The notes below the pieces were generated by a model, which made no database searches, had not been told where the DNA came from, and was given only the letters and a program-made list of their open reading frames with translations. This document shows positions 1 through 11,976 of a stretch of DNA of 64,000 bases, piece by piece; within the stretch, counting starts at the first letter, position 1; each line of letters opens with the position of its first letter. The position numbers and the translations under genes were made by a program. Origin of the DNA: Archangium gephyra (lineage in GTDB: Bacteria; Myxococcota; Myxococcia; Myxococcales; Myxococcaceae); assembly GCF_001027285.1 (NCBI RefSeq), contig NZ_CP011509.1, positions 9,014,501 through 9,078,500 of the forward strand, in the 5' to 3' direction.

Positions 1-1
1 C

Positions 2-1393
2 ATCATCGGGAACGAGGCCTGCGAGCGCTTCAGCTTCTACGGGATGCGGAACATCCTCACGGTGTTCCTCATCGACTACCTGCTGCGCAACGCCGTGCCC
101 GACGAGGTCGCCCGCTCCGCCCAGGCCAAGAGCCTGATGCACCTCTTCATGGCGGGCGTGTACTTCTTCCCGCTGTTCGGCGGCTACCTCGCGGACCGCT
201 GGCTGGGCAAGTACAAGGTCATCCTCTCGCTGAGCCTCGTGTACTGCCTGGGCCACGCCTGCCTGGCCATCTTCGAGAACAACGCCACCGGCTTCTACGC
301 GGGCCTCGTCCTCATCTCCCTGGGCAGCGGCGGCATCAAGCCGTGCGTGAGCGCCATGGTGGGGGACCAGTTCAACGAGTCCAACAAGCACCTGGTGAAG
401 AAGGTCTTCGCCATCTTCTACTGGACCATCAACTTCGGGTCCTTCTTCGCCTCGCTGACCATCCCCCTCACGCTCAAGCACTTCGGCCCCGCGGTGGCGT
501 TCGGCATCCCCGGCATCCTGATGTTCATCGCCACCGTCATCTTCTGGATGGGTCGCCATCACTACGTGAGGGTGCCCCCCACCGGCCCCAACCCCCACTC
601 CTTCCTCAAGGTGGTTGGCTCCGCGCTGCGCCACCGCGGGCAGGGCTCGCACTGGCTCGACGGCGCCGCCAAGGAGCACCCCACCGAGTCCGTCGAGGGC
701 GCCAAGGCCGTCTTCCGCATCAGCGCCCTGCTGCTGCCCACCATCCCGTTCTTCTGGATGCTCTTCGATCAGAAGGCCTCCACCTGGGTCATCCAGGCGC
801 GCGCCATGGATCCGCAGGTCGGCCCCATCACCTTCCAGCCCAGCCAGATGCAGTTCATCAACCCCGCGCTGGTGATGATCCTCATCCCCTTCCTCGTGGG
901 CGTCGTGTACCCCGCCCTCCAGCGCGCCGGCTGGGAGCTCACCCCCCTGCGCCGCATGCCCCTGGGGCTCGCCGTGGGCGCGTTCTCGTACGTCATCGCC
1001 GGCTACTACCAGGTGCTCATCGAGCGCCACACCGTGCTCAACATCTCCTGGCAGTTGCTGCCCTACATCGTCCTCACCGTGTCGGAGATCCTCGTCTCCA
1101 CCACCGGCCTCGAGTTCGCCTACACCCAGGCCCCCCGCGAGATGAAGGGCATCATGCAGAGCGTCTGGCTGCTGACCTCCTCGCTCGCCAACATCGCCGT
1201 GGCCATCGCCGCCGCCCTCAACGTCTTCACCGGCTCCGGCCAGTTCTTCTTCTATGGCGGCCTCGCGCTCCTGGCCGCCGTGGGCATGGCCCTCATGGCC
1301 CGGAAGTTCGAGGTGCGCGATTACTACCAGCTGGATACGTCCGGCCCCGTCCCCGACCGCGCCCAGCCTCCGCTCGCGAGCTTGAACAAGTAG
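2..1393 (+). CDS. POT-family proton-coupled peptide transporter (5' end outside window)
   Basis: The reading frame is open from base 2, so the true start lies upstream. The visible 463 codons begin with IIGNEACERFSFYGMRNIL, the E-x-C-E-R-F-x-x-Y-G signature of the first helix of the proton-dependent oligopeptide transporter (PTR2/POT) family. A second family motif, GSGGIKPCVSAMVGDQF, follows near codon 110, and the rest is a series of hydrophobic helices. Known members import di- and tripeptides across the inner membrane using the proton gradient. It faces a second POT gene across a 139-base convergent gap. The two are clearly different in sequence, so this is not a recent tandem copy. Substrate cannot be read from sequence. 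Confidence 0.93.
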   Translation: MIGNEACERFSFYGMRNILTVFLIDYLLRNAVPDEVARSAQAKSLMHLFMAGVYFFPLFGGYLADRWLGKYKVILSLSLVYCLGHACLAIFENNATGFYAGLVLISLGSGGIKPCVSAMVGDQFNESNKHLVKKVFAIFYWTINFGSFFASLTIPLTLKHFGPAVAFGIPGILMFIATVIFWMGRHHYVRVPPTGPNPHSFLKVVGSALRHRGQGSHWLDGAAKEHPTESVEGAKAVFRISALLLPTIPFFWMLFDQKASTWVIQARAMDPQVGPITFQPSQMQFINPALVMILIPFLVGVVYPALQRAGWELTPLRRMPLGLAVGAFSYVIAGYYQVLIERHTVLNISWQLLPYIVLTVSEILVSTTGLEFAYTQAPREMKGIMQSVWLLTSSLANIAVAIAAALNVFTGSGQFFFYGGLALLAAVGMALMARKFEVRDYYQLDTSGPVPDRAQPPLASLNK

Positions 1394-1423
1394 GGGTCCG
1401 CTCGGGGCAACCCGGGGTCCGTG

Positions 1424-1461
1424 GCACCCTCACCCCGTCCCTCTCCCGAGGGGAGAGGGGA
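1424..1461 (+). repeat. Dispersed palindromic repeat, copy 1 (REP-like)
   Basis: A CACCCTCACCCC-type lead is followed by the hairpin CCCTCTCCC-GAG-GGGAGAGGG (stems 1439-1447 and 1451-1459). Near-identical units lie at about 24573-24607, 60561-60600 (opposite strand) and 60662-60697, all intergenic. A related bare palindrome, CCCTCTCCC-AGA-GGGAGAGGG, is at 1510-1530. Confidence 0.75.
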
Positions 1462-1473
1462 GCTCGAAAAGCA

Positions 1474-1503
1474 AAGGGCCCCGGGTTGGTCTCCGGGGCC
1501 CTT
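1474..1503. terminator. Bidirectional terminator-like hairpin between convergent POT genes
   Basis: An 11-base perfect inverted repeat, AAGGGCCCCGG (1474-1484) and CCGGGGCCCTT (1493-1503), encloses an 8-base loop. A short pyrimidine run follows on the + strand and an A-rich stretch lies on its other side. Its place between two converging stop codons fits a shared terminator. No long U-tract is present, so this is a structural call. Confidence 0.6.
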
Positions 1504-1532
1504 CTCTTGCCCTCTCCCAGAGGGAGAGGGAG

Positions 1533-2930
1533 CTACGCCACCTGCGTCTTCGGCTCCGACGTCGGCGCCGGGTGCTCGGACGCCATCGGCTTCGTCTCGT
1601 CCGCGCCGTGCATCATCCGCTTCAGGAACGGCGAGATGGCCAGCAGCACCACTCCCGCCACCGCCGTGGCCACCGTGATCGCCAGGAACAGGTCGAACTC
1701 GCCCAGCTTCTCCGCGAAGCCACCGATCAGACCCGCCAGGTAGTTGGCCACCGCGTTGGCGATGAACCACACGCCCATCAGCAGCGAGGCGAACCGCGTC
1801 GGCGCCAGCTTCGTCACCATCGACAGGCCCACCGGCGACAGGCACAGCTCTCCCGCCGTGTGGAAGAAGTAGGCCGCCACCACCCACATCAGTGCCGCCT
1901 TGCCCGCCGCCTCGCTCTGCTTGGACGCGCCCAGCATGAACACGAAGCCGAACGAGAGCAGCAACAGGCCCATCGCCATCTTCGCCGGAATCGACGGGTC
2001 CTTGCTCTTGCGGCCCAGCCCCGTCCACATCTCCGCGAAGATCGGACCCAGCAGCATGATGAAGAGCGGGTTCACCGCCTGCATCCACGTCGTGGGCACC
2101 TCGAAGCCGAACACGTTCCGGTCCACCTTCGCGTCCGTGTAGAGGTTCATCAAGCCACCCGCCTGCTCGAACGCCGCCCAGAAGAAGACGACGAAGAGCG
2201 CCAGCACGAGGATCACGATGACGCGATCCACTTCCTGCCGGGTGAGGGCCTGCACCGGAGCCTCGGCCACGTCCGCCTTGCGCTCCACCCGCTTCGGCGC
2301 CGTGCCCACGTTGCCCAGCAGCCGCTTGGCGAACGCCAGGAACACCAGCACGCCCAGGCCCATGCCCACGCCCGCCGAGCCGAAGCCGTACATCCAGCCG
2401 AACTTCTCACCCAGCGTGCCGCACACCGCCGACGCCAGGAACGCGCCCACGTTGATGCCGATGTAGAAGATGGTGAAGGCACCATCCCGGCGCGGATCTC
2501 CCGGCTCGTACAGCCCGCCCACCATCGTGGAGATGTTCGGCTTGAAGAAGCCGTTGCCCACCACCAGCAGGCCCAGGCCCGCGTAGAAGAGCGGCTCGGC
2601 GTTTCCAGGCATCGCCAGCACGAACTGGCCCATCATCATCAGGATGCCGCCCAGCGTCACCGACAGCCGCTGTCCCAGGAACCGGTCCGCGAGGTACCCG
2701 CCAATCACCGGCGTGGCGTACACCAGGCCCGTGTACAGGCCGTAGATCTGCAGCGCCTTGGACTGGGTCCAGCCAAAGCCGCCCTTGTCGGTGGCGCCCA
2801 CCATGTAGAGCACCAGCAGGGCGCGCATGCCGTAATAGCTCATGCGCTCCCACATCTCGGTGGTGAACAACAGGTAAAGGCCCTTGGGGTGACCCCGGGC
2901 CGGGGCCGCGGCGGCCGTGCTCTGTGCCAT
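1533..2930 (-). CDS. POT-family peptide MFS transporter
   Basis: This 465-residue integral membrane protein carries TEMWERMSYYGMRALL at residues 24-39. It has the E25-x-x-E28-R29 and Y32-Y33-G34 proton-coupling signature of POT transporters in helix 1. GNGFFKPNISTMVGGLY, the second family motif, lies near residue 115. About 12-14 hydrophobic helices and full family length support an intact di/tripeptide-proton symporter in the inner membrane. The ATG at 2930 follows GAGGAAACCTTCGC, a usable ribosome site. It is convergent with another POT gene. A strong leftward terminator ends 26 bases before this ATG, so its promoter must sit in or right beside that hairpin, or some read-through occurs. Confidence 0.94.
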   Translation of the reverse strand: MAQSTAAAAPARGHPKGLYLLFTTEMWERMSYYGMRALLVLYMVGATDKGGFGWTQSKALQIYGLYTGLVYATPVIGGYLADRFLGQRLSVTLGGILMMMGQFVLAMPGNAEPLFYAGLGLLVVGNGFFKPNISTMVGGLYEPGDPRRDGAFTIFYIGINVGAFLASAVCGTLGEKFGWMYGFGSAGVGMGLGVLVFLAFAKRLLGNVGTAPKRVERKADVAEAPVQALTRQEVDRVIVILVLALFVVFFWAAFEQAGGLMNLYTDAKVDRNVFGFEVPTTWMQAVNPLFIMLLGPIFAEMWTGLGRKSKDPSIPAKMAMGLLLLSFGFVFMLGASKQSEAAGKAALMWVVAAYFFHTAGELCLSPVGLSMVTKLAPTRFASLLMGVWFIANAVANYLAGLIGGFAEKLGEFDLFLAITVATAVAGVVLLAISPFLKRMMHGADETKPMASEHPAPTSEPKTQVA

Positions 2931-2955
2931 GCGAAGGTTTCCTCGCGAGTAGGGA

Positions 2956-2991
2956 GAAAAAGAAAAAAGGCTCCTGGTTGTACCAGAAGCC
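2956..2991 (-). terminator. Rho-independent terminator after the histidine-kinase operon
   Basis: Read leftward, a GGCTTCTGGT arm, an ACA loop and an ACCAGGAGCC arm (2969-2991, one mismatch) are followed by TTTTTTCTTTTT (2956-2968). This is the clearest intrinsic terminator in the window. It lies 40 bases past the kinase stop codon and only 26 bases before the next gene's ATG. Confidence 0.85.
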
Positions 2992-3030
2992 CGCCCTACC
3001 CGTAAGAACGGTGACGCCCGCCAGCCGAGC

Positions 3031-5951
<2,921 letters not shown>

Positions 5952-5955
<4 letters not shown>

Positions 5956-6731
5956 GGACGCGTTCCCTCGGTGACCAGCAGGATCGAGTACTTCAAGGCG
6001 TCAGGATCCGCCAGTAACTCCAGGTACTTCTGACACATGGCCCGGTAGTCTTCCAGACCACCGAGCAGGGGAGCCACCGCCGGTTCCAGCGCCGAAAACC
6101 GTGTTTCCCAGTCAAGATAGACAGCCGTGTCGGCCGTCCCCGCGATCACGTACTGCGGCAGCAGGTGGACGCGCACGTTCGTCAGTCCCAGTTGACGCAT
6201 GGCGTTGAACACCTTGCGGCCCACGTGGACGTCCAGGCCCACGGTGCGCAAGAGCGCGTCGGTGAAGCGCAGGCACCAGTCGCGCAGGGGCTCGGGACAG
6301 GGCCAGTTGCCCAGCCCGAAGCCGTCGAACTCGGAGATGACCACCTTGCCGCCCGGCCGCGTCACCCGGGCGAGCTCCGCGAGCGTCTCCCAGCGCTCTG
6401 GAATGTACTGGAGGACGAACTGGCACCACGTGTAGTCGAACGAGGCGTCTGGCAGCCCGGTGCGGCGCACGTCTCCCGGGACGATGCGCACGTGGGAGTG
6501 GTGCTGGTTGACCTGCCGCGCCTGCGCCAGCCGCTCCTCGCTGAGATCCATGCCGGTGACATGGCCCGAGGGCCCCACCAGCTGCGCGATGAGCTCCGTG
6601 ATGCCACCGGGACCGCACCCGGCGTCGAGCACCCGATCTCCCCAGCGCAACCCGGCCATCAACAGCGCGTCGCGCGCATTGCCCGAGCGCTCCTGGACGA
6701 GCAGCCGGCGCGCCTCGTCGCTGGACTCCAT
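5952..6731 (-). CDS. Class I SAM-dependent methyltransferase
   Basis: A 259-residue protein starting MESSDEARRLL. The SAM-binding motif I, VLDAGCGPGGI, is near residue 40, followed by GMDLSEERLAQAR (motif II acid) and a post-I/III region DASFDYTWCQFVLQYIP. This is the standard Rossmann methyltransferase layout of the UbiE/Methyltransf_11 type. The ATG at 6731 lies 8 bases after the upstream gene's stop and is preceded by GGAG. Its end overlaps the kinase start by 4 bases (TTGA), which implies translational coupling. The target is not deducible. The operon with a PilZ protein and a histidine kinase suggests a signalling or surface-modification role rather than core metabolism (inference). Confidence 0.9.
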
Positions 6732-6739
6732 GACGTATC

Positions 6740-9160
6740 TCACTCCACGCCCTCCTCTGTGGACCAATCGGGTGCGGGGGCTCCGCCCAGCCGCTCGAAG
6801 ACGGACCGCCACAGCTCCGTCACCCGGCGGAGCATGGAGCGGTGGAAGATCCACTCGGAGAAGCGGCCCAGATCCTGGAAGCCCGCGTGCTCCAGCACCT
6901 CGACATCCTCCTCTTCCACCAGGGCGATGGCCGAGGGCCGTCCCCGCTCGCGGGCATGCTCCACGCAGCGCTGGATGAGCGCCTGGGTGGCGGCGCGCGC
7001 CTGGGGATGGTTGCGGTTGGGCACCAGGAGCCAGAAGGCGTTCGTCTTCTCCAGGAGGTTGAGCCCCGGAGTGCCTTCCTCGGAGAGGGCCACGGCCAGG
7101 GGCGTGTACTCCCCATCCACCACGAAGACGCGGCGGCGGCGGTGCATCCCGTGCGCCTTGTAGCGCTCGCTCAACACCCGCAGGTCCACCTCGTCCGTGA
7201 GCAGATCCTCGCTCAGCACCCGGACCAGCTCTCCCCGGTCGCGCAGGTGCAGTTCGATCCACACGTAGTCGGTGCGCACCCCGTCGCGCACCTTCGGCAG
7301 GTCCTCGCGGCGCGGAGGCGCCTCACCGGTGAGCGGCAGGCGCAGGTAGGAGAAGTGACGCAGGAAGCTCAGGCCCGGCGTCTCCAGGGCGCGGGCGAGC
7401 CAGCCGATGCGGCGGCTGGGCCAGCGGTTGTCCTTGCGCCAGGAGTAGCGGATGAACTCGATGTCCGGCTGCACCTCGCCCATCTCCACGGCGAGGTTGC
7501 TCAGCTCGTAGGAGACCTGCTCGTTGCGGCGCACGCCGGGCCGCACGGCCAGGTGTTGCACCAGCCAGGTGCGCGAGTGGATGCGCAGGCCGGCGATCTG
7601 CCCCTGCAGACCCCTGTCGCTGGTGTAGACGAGGCAGCGCCCCAGGTCGCCCGTGGAGTACACCTTGCGGTGGGTGTCCTGGAGGACGGGCAGCACCGAG
7701 TCATCCCCGAAGGGGTAGTCCGGATGGAAGCGGTAGCGGGCCTCCTCCATCAGGTGCCAGATGTTGGCGAAGGGGACGTCCCACCCCTCGGAGACCGCCG
7801 CGCAACGCGAGGCCACGAAGGCGCGGAGGATGACGTCCCGGGCGCTCTGGGAGAGCCCCGAGAAGCGGACACCGGCGCGGAAGGGCCGCAGGCCCCCATC
7901 GGGCCGGCCATTCGAGGGCAGCGCGTGGATGGAGCGCACCTCCAGCTGGCAGCCGGCGGACGTCCCATCCGGCAGCAGCAGCGAGGCCTCCAGCCGCGAG
8001 CCCGCGGGGATGATCTCGCTCGAGGCGTCGAAGGGGAAGGAGAGCCCGCCGACGCTCAGGTCCAACGGGGCGCGGGTGGTGGGCTGACCGGTGACGGGGG
8101 CCTGGAAGGAGATGAGGAACTGGTGCTCCGGATCCGGCTTGAAGCGCGGCAGGCTGCGCCAGTTGCGGATGACGAGCGAGCGCGGCACCCGGACCACCAT
8201 CTTCCCGTCCGGGTCGTTGACGATCAGGGTGCAGGTGCCCGAGTGGCTCTGCCCACCCATCTCGAAGAACAGGTCCACCTCGTCGCCGGGCGCGCCCTCC
8301 AGCATGCCGGAGGACTGGCAGCGCAGGACGGTCACCCCGTCCACCACCTCCACGGAGGGCGCGTCCACGCGCAGCTGCACGGAGGGATCGTCCTCCGACT
8401 GGAGCCAGAGGACGGCCTCGCGCCGCAGCGCCTTGCGCAGCGTGGCCACCACCTCGGAGGGCTCCTCCATGGTGACGCCGGGCACGGGCGGCGGCGGGTG
8501 CATGGCCGTGGCCCAGGAGACGCCCAGGCGCAGGTGCGTGCCCTGCCCGTCCGTCACCGGCTGCGCCCGCTGCACATGCGCCCACGTCGTCTTGAAGAAC
8601 AGGTGCCCCTCGCGCTCGATGCGCAGCCCCTCGAGCGCGGCGCCCGGAGGGAAACCGGCGGCGGACAGGTCGCCGGGCAGCAGCAGCGTGGCCCCGAAGT
8701 TGCCGATCTCCAGGCACCGGGCCACGTAGCTCTGCTCGTTGCACTCGAAGTGCACCGCGTAGGACGCGGGCAGCACGGTGGCGAAGGCCGAGCCGCGGTG
8801 CTGCAGCAGGTGCGAGATGGTGCGGCCCAGCTCCGGGCCCGACAGCGCGTCGTCGAGCACGCTGAAGACATGGCCCTCGGCGGCGCTCTGCATCAACTCC
8901 GCCAGGCCGGCGGGATCCGACTTGGAGCAGATGAAGACGCGCAGCGCGTCCGGAGCCGTGTCGGCCACCTGGCGCAGGAACAGGCGCGCATCATCCGGAG
9001 GCGCGATGATGAGGGCCGGAGCCGCATCCGCTATGCGGAAGGCCGCCTCCGTCTTGGACTCCACCGCCACCACCCGGTACGAGGGAAGGGCCGAGGCCAG
9101 CGCGGCCCGCCTGCCTGCGTTCGGATGTACTACCAGGACGTCTCGAATCGGGACACTCAT
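6740..9160 (-). CDS. Pseudo-receiver / PilZ / GNAT-like multidomain protein
   Basis: 806 residues from the ATG at 9160, which has GGAGG six bases upstream. The open frame extends further 5' but without family-like sequence. Residues 1-120 look like a CheY-type receiver without the phospho-acceptor, since the expected Asp position reads ALIIAPP. One or two PilZ-type beta barrels follow. The one near 330-455 has both c-di-GMP motifs, RSLPR and DLSVGG. The C-terminal half (about 470-800) resembles a GNAT acyltransferase-type fold, with the stretch TWLVQHLAVRPGVRR and a second copy-like region; this is my inference. It heads an operon with a methyltransferase and a hybrid kinase. A c-di-GMP-controlled acyltransferase is a reasonable hypothesis. 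Confidence 0.8.
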   Translation of the reverse strand: MSVPIRDVLVVHPNAGRRAALASALPSYRVVAVESKTEAAFRIADAAPALIIAPPDDARLFLRQVADTAPDALRVFICSKSDPAGLAELMQSAAEGHVFSVLDDALSGPELGRTISHLLQHRGSAFATVLPASYAVHFECNEQSYVARCLEIGNFGATLLLPGDLSAAGFPPGAALEGLRIEREGHLFFKTTWAHVQRAQPVTDGQGTHLRLGVSWATAMHPPPPVPGVTMEEPSEVVATLRKALRREAVLWLQSEDDPSVQLRVDAPSVEVVDGVTVLRCQSSGMLEGAPGDEVDLFFEMGGQSHSGTCTLIVNDPDGKMVVRVPRSLVIRNWRSLPRFKPDPEHQFLISFQAPVTGQPTTRAPLDLSVGGLSFPFDASSEIIPAGSRLEASLLLPDGTSAGCQLEVRSIHALPSNGRPDGGLRPFRAGVRFSGLSQSARDVILRAFVASRCAAVSEGWDVPFANIWHLMEEARYRFHPDYPFGDDSVLPVLQDTHRKVYSTGDLGRCLVYTSDRGLQGQIAGLRIHSRTWLVQHLAVRPGVRRNEQVSYELSNLAVEMGEVQPDIEFIRYSWRKDNRWPSRRIGWLARALETPGLSFLRHFSYLRLPLTGEAPPRREDLPKVRDGVRTDYVWIELHLRDRGELVRVLSEDLLTDEVDLRVLSERYKAHGMHRRRRVFVVDGEYTPLAVALSEEGTPGLNLLEKTNAFWLLVPNRNHPQARAATQALIQRCVEHARERGRPSAIALVEEEDVEVLEHAGFQDLGRFSEWIFHRSMLRRVTELWRSVFERLGGAPAPDWSTEEGVE

Positions 9161-9536
9161 GGACCCCTCCTCAGCAGGCAGGCCACTCAACCGTACCCGG
9201 CGCAATTCGCTCGCTCTTCCGGGTGCGGACCACGTGCCCGTGCCGCCCCTCCCCCTGCCGCTCGTGCCACGAGAAAGCCTTTTCCAACGTCCAGCATCCA
9301 GGACACCAGGTGATCGGGCTTCATCCGCAGCCAATGCGGTCCCGGGAATATCTTAGCGGTTCCTGGGATGGTTGGCGTCAAGTGTCCTTGGAGGATCGCT
9401 CCAGGCACCCATGGCCTGTGGACCAGGGAGGCGCTCCCCCGGCCGGACGTCACCGGAGCCGCCATGGGCCACCCCCGGGGTATTCGTCCTTGGCCCGCAT
9501 CCGGACCGCCGGTTAAATGAACCGGAAGGAGACGCG
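9161..9536. other. Divergent intergenic region between the PilZ gene and nadA
   Basis: 376 bases with no convincing gene. It must carry promoters for both directions. I see no clear -35/-10 pair. The notable element is the inverted repeat next to nadA, listed separately. Confidence 0.6.
9509..9525. promoter_or_regulatory. Inverted repeat just upstream of nadA
   Basis: CCGGTT (9509-9514), AAATG, AACCGG (9520-9525) is a perfect 6-base inverted repeat that touches the nadA ribosome site GGAAGGAG. It could be an operator for an NAD-sensing repressor or an RNA hairpin that masks the ribosome site. No known consensus was matched. Confidence 0.35.
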
Positions 9537-10469
9537 ATGGGCGCCGAAGTGGACTACGAGCGGGAAATCCAGGAACTGAAGCGGACACTCAACGCCGTCA
9601 TCCTCGCGCACTACTACCAGGAGAGCGAGATCCAGGATGTGGCGGATTTCGTCGGGGACAGCCTCGCGCTCGCCCAGGCGGCGGCGAAGACGAAGGCGGA
9701 CGTCATCGTCTTCTGCGGCGTCCACTTCATGGCGGAGACGGCGAAGATCCTCAATCCGGGAAAGCTGGTGCTGCTGCCGGACCTGAAGGCCGGCTGCTCG
9801 CTGTCCGACCGCTGCCCCCCGGCGGCCTTCCGGGCCTTCAAGGAGAAGCACCCGGACCACTTCGTGGTGAGCTACGTCAACAGCTCCGCCGCCGTGAAGG
9901 CCATGAGCGACGTCATCTGTACGTCCTCCAACGCGGTGAAGATCGTCAACCAGGTGCCCAAGGACCGGCGCATCCTCTTCGCCCCGGACCAGCACCTGGG
10001 CCGCTATGTGATGAAGCAGACGGGCCGGGACATGGTCCTGTGGCCGGGCAGCTGCATCGTCCATGAGATCTTCAGCGAGAAGCGGCTGGTCCAGCTCAAG
10101 GTCCAACACCCCGAGGCCGAGGTGGTGGCGCACCCCGAGTGCGAGGAGGCCGTGCTGCGGCACGCCGACTACATCGGCTCGACCAAGGGCCTGCTGGACC
10201 ACGTCCTCAAGAGCCCCAAGCGCGAGTTCATCGTGGTGACCGAGGCCGGCATCCTCCACCAGATGAAGCGCGGCGCCCCGGAGAAGACCTTCATCCCCGC
10301 GCCCCCGGACAATGGTTGTTCCTGCAACGAATGTCCCTACATGCGGCTGAACACGATGGAGAAGCTCTACCGGTGCATGAAGGACAAGACGCCGGAGCTG
10401 ACGCTGCCCACGGACCTGCAGGCCGCGGCGCTGGCGCCGCTGCAGCGGATGCTCGAATGGTCACAGTGA
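9537..10469 (+). CDS. nadA: Quinolinate synthase
   Basis: 310 residues from the ATG at 9537, which follows GGAAGGAG. NadA condenses iminoaspartate with dihydroxyacetone phosphate to quinolinate, the second step of de novo NAD synthesis, using an oxygen-sensitive [4Fe-4S] cluster. The family sequence is plain: [24 protein letters not shown] near the start, then [26 protein letters not shown] and CSCNECPYM, which supply the three conserved cluster cysteines. Length is normal for the short NadA class. Neither nadB nor nadC is adjacent, so the pathway is split in this genome. Confidence 0.97.
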   Translation: MGAEVDYEREIQELKRTLNAVILAHYYQESEIQDVADFVGDSLALAQAAAKTKADVIVFCGVHFMAETAKILNPGKLVLLPDLKAGCSLSDRCPPAAFRAFKEKHPDHFVVSYVNSSAAVKAMSDVICTSSNAVKIVNQVPKDRRILFAPDQHLGRYVMKQTGRDMVLWPGSCIVHEIFSEKRLVQLKVQHPEAEVVAHPECEEAVLRHADYIGSTKGLLDHVLKSPKREFIVVTEAGILHQMKRGAPEKTFIPAPPDNGCSCNECPYMRLNTMEKLYRCMKDKTPELTLPTDLQAAALAPLQRMLEWSQ

Positions 10470-10570
10470 GGGCTTGACGCGCCGCGCCGTCTGTCGCGGG
10501 CGTGGCAATTTCAGCATCGCGCCGTATTCGTGCCTTGCACCGGACGCGGCGCGGTGCGATCTGAAGCATC

Positions 10571-11152
10571 GTGGGTTTCCGATTCGTCGCCATTCCTGGC
10601 CACCGCGTGGTGGCGCATCCCCAGTCGCTGCCCTCGGAAGAGCGGCTCGAGCCGGAGCTTCCGCCGCTGCATGAGGCGGTGGAACGAGCCTTCGCGAGCG
10701 CCGAGTTCCGGGACGTGAAGGCGAAGGACCGCCTGCGCGCCCTGCTCAAGGGGGACAAGCCTCCCCACCTGGGCAGCCCCGGCTCGGGCTTCGGTCCGTC
10801 CGCCGTGTTCGCCCAACCGCCGCAGGATCTGCCCGCGCTGCTGCGGCTGGCGGATGAGCTGGAGTCGCTGGCCCGGCGAGATGCCGGCGAGCGGGCACTC
10901 GTCTGGAAGTGCACCGAGTGCAGCGCCCGCTACGCCGTGCCGGTGGCGCTGGCGCGCTCCGTCTCCATCCGCTGCGAGCGCTGCGGCCACCCGGTGGAGC
11001 TCAACCCCGGGCGCAGCCTGGGCGAGGAGTCGCTCATCGATCCGTTCCTCGGCGCGGTGAACAGCGCCCGGCACGAGCTGGCCGGCTTCTTCCGCGAGGC
11101 CATGGCCCGCGGCTGGCCCATCCTCGTGTCCACCGAGGAGATCAGCGGCTGA
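10571..11152 (+). CDS. Zinc-ribbon hypothetical protein
   Basis: 193 residues from a GTG at 10571; an alternative downstream start cannot be excluded. The only recognisable feature is a four-cysteine zinc ribbon, C114-x2-C117 and C135-x2-C138, within WKCTECSARYAVP...SIRCERCGHPVEL. That arrangement fits MJ0042-like or rubredoxin-type zinc fingers. The N-terminal 110 residues are charged and rich in Pro, with no signal peptide, so a cytoplasmic protein is likely. It is followed 23 bases later by another protein with an N-terminal zinc ribbon, so the two may be co-transcribed. Function unknown. Confidence 0.72.
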   Translation: MGFRFVAIPGHRVVAHPQSLPSEERLEPELPPLHEAVERAFASAEFRDVKAKDRLRALLKGDKPPHLGSPGSGFGPSAVFAQPPQDLPALLRLADELESLARRDAGERALVWKCTECSARYAVPVALARSVSIRCERCGHPVELNPGRSLGEESLIDPFLGAVNSARHELAGFFREAMARGWPILVSTEEISG

Positions 11153-11175
11153 GCCTCGGGTAGCTCGCGACGTTC

Positions 11176-11976
11176 ATGCATCGCGCCATCTTCCAGCTGC
11201 TGCGCTGCCCCCGGTGCCGGCGCGGCCAGCTGAGGCCGGACCCGGACACCGCGCAGCTCCTCTTCGGGCCCCTGCACTGTCCCGAGTGTCAGGCGAGCTT
11301 CCCGGTGACCGAGGGAGTCGCGGACCTGGCGCCGCAGCCGGCTTCCTCGGCGCTGGCCCAGCGCGGCATGGAGCAGCGGCTCATCGCCCGCTCCTACGAG
11401 CGCTACGTGCGCCCCGCCCTGCAGCGCGCCCTCGCGGCGCCGCCCCTGGACAGGGACAGCGAGTACCTGCTGTACCGCTCCCTCCTGGGCCGCCCGGAGG
11501 CGCCCGTGCTGGACCTGGGCACCGGTACCGGACTCTTCGCCCGGCGCCTGGCGCGCGAGCCGGAGCTGCCCGCCGTGGTGGGGATGGACTTGTCCCGGGC
11601 GATGCTCGAGGAGGCCGTGGCCCAGGGCCGCGAGGCGGGCATCCACGTGGACTTCCTCCGGGCCGAGGCGCCCTACCTGCCCTTCCAGGATGACTCGCTG
11701 GGAGCGGTGCTGCTGTCCCACTCGCTGCACTTCATCTCCGACGTGGGCCGGCTGCTGCTGGAGGTGGCGCGGGTGCTGCGTCCGGGCGGCCGCTTCGTGG
11801 CCAGCACCTGGTTGCCACCGGGCAGGGCCTCCGCCTTCGTCCAGCGCCGCGCGGGCCTCCACCCTCGCCAGGAGGAGGAGCTCCGCGACGCCCTGTCCGC
11901 CGTGGGACTGGGGAGCTTCGCCCGGCTGCGGCTGCCTCCCCTGCTCGTGGTGAAGGCCGAGAAGCCGACTAGATGA
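11176..11976 (+). CDS. SAM methyltransferase with N-terminal Trm112-like zinc ribbon
   Basis: 266 residues. Residues 11-38 hold C11-x2-C14 and C35-x2-C38 in a Trm112p-like ribbon (LLRCPRCRRGQL...LHCPECQASFPVTEGVADL). A class I methyltransferase follows with motif I VLDLGTGTGLFARRLA at 111-126, GMDLSRAML, and the late strand LRPGGRFVAS. This resembles methyltransferases of the Methyltransf_11 family that carry a built-in Trm112-like head, as in RlmA-type enzymes, but the substrate is undetermined. Its stop overlaps the stop of the convergent small cysteine-rich gene by 8 bases. Confidence 0.87.
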   Translation: MHRAIFQLLRCPRCRRGQLRPDPDTAQLLFGPLHCPECQASFPVTEGVADLAPQPASSALAQRGMEQRLIARSYERYVRPALQRALAAPPLDRDSEYLLYRSLLGRPEAPVLDLGTGTGLFARRLAREPELPAVVGMDLSRAMLEEAVAQGREAGIHVDFLRAEAPYLPFQDDSLGAVLLSHSLHFISDVGRLLLEVARVLRPGGRFVASTWLPPGRASAFVQRRAGLHPRQEEELRDALSAVGLGSFARLRLPPLLVVKAEKPTR

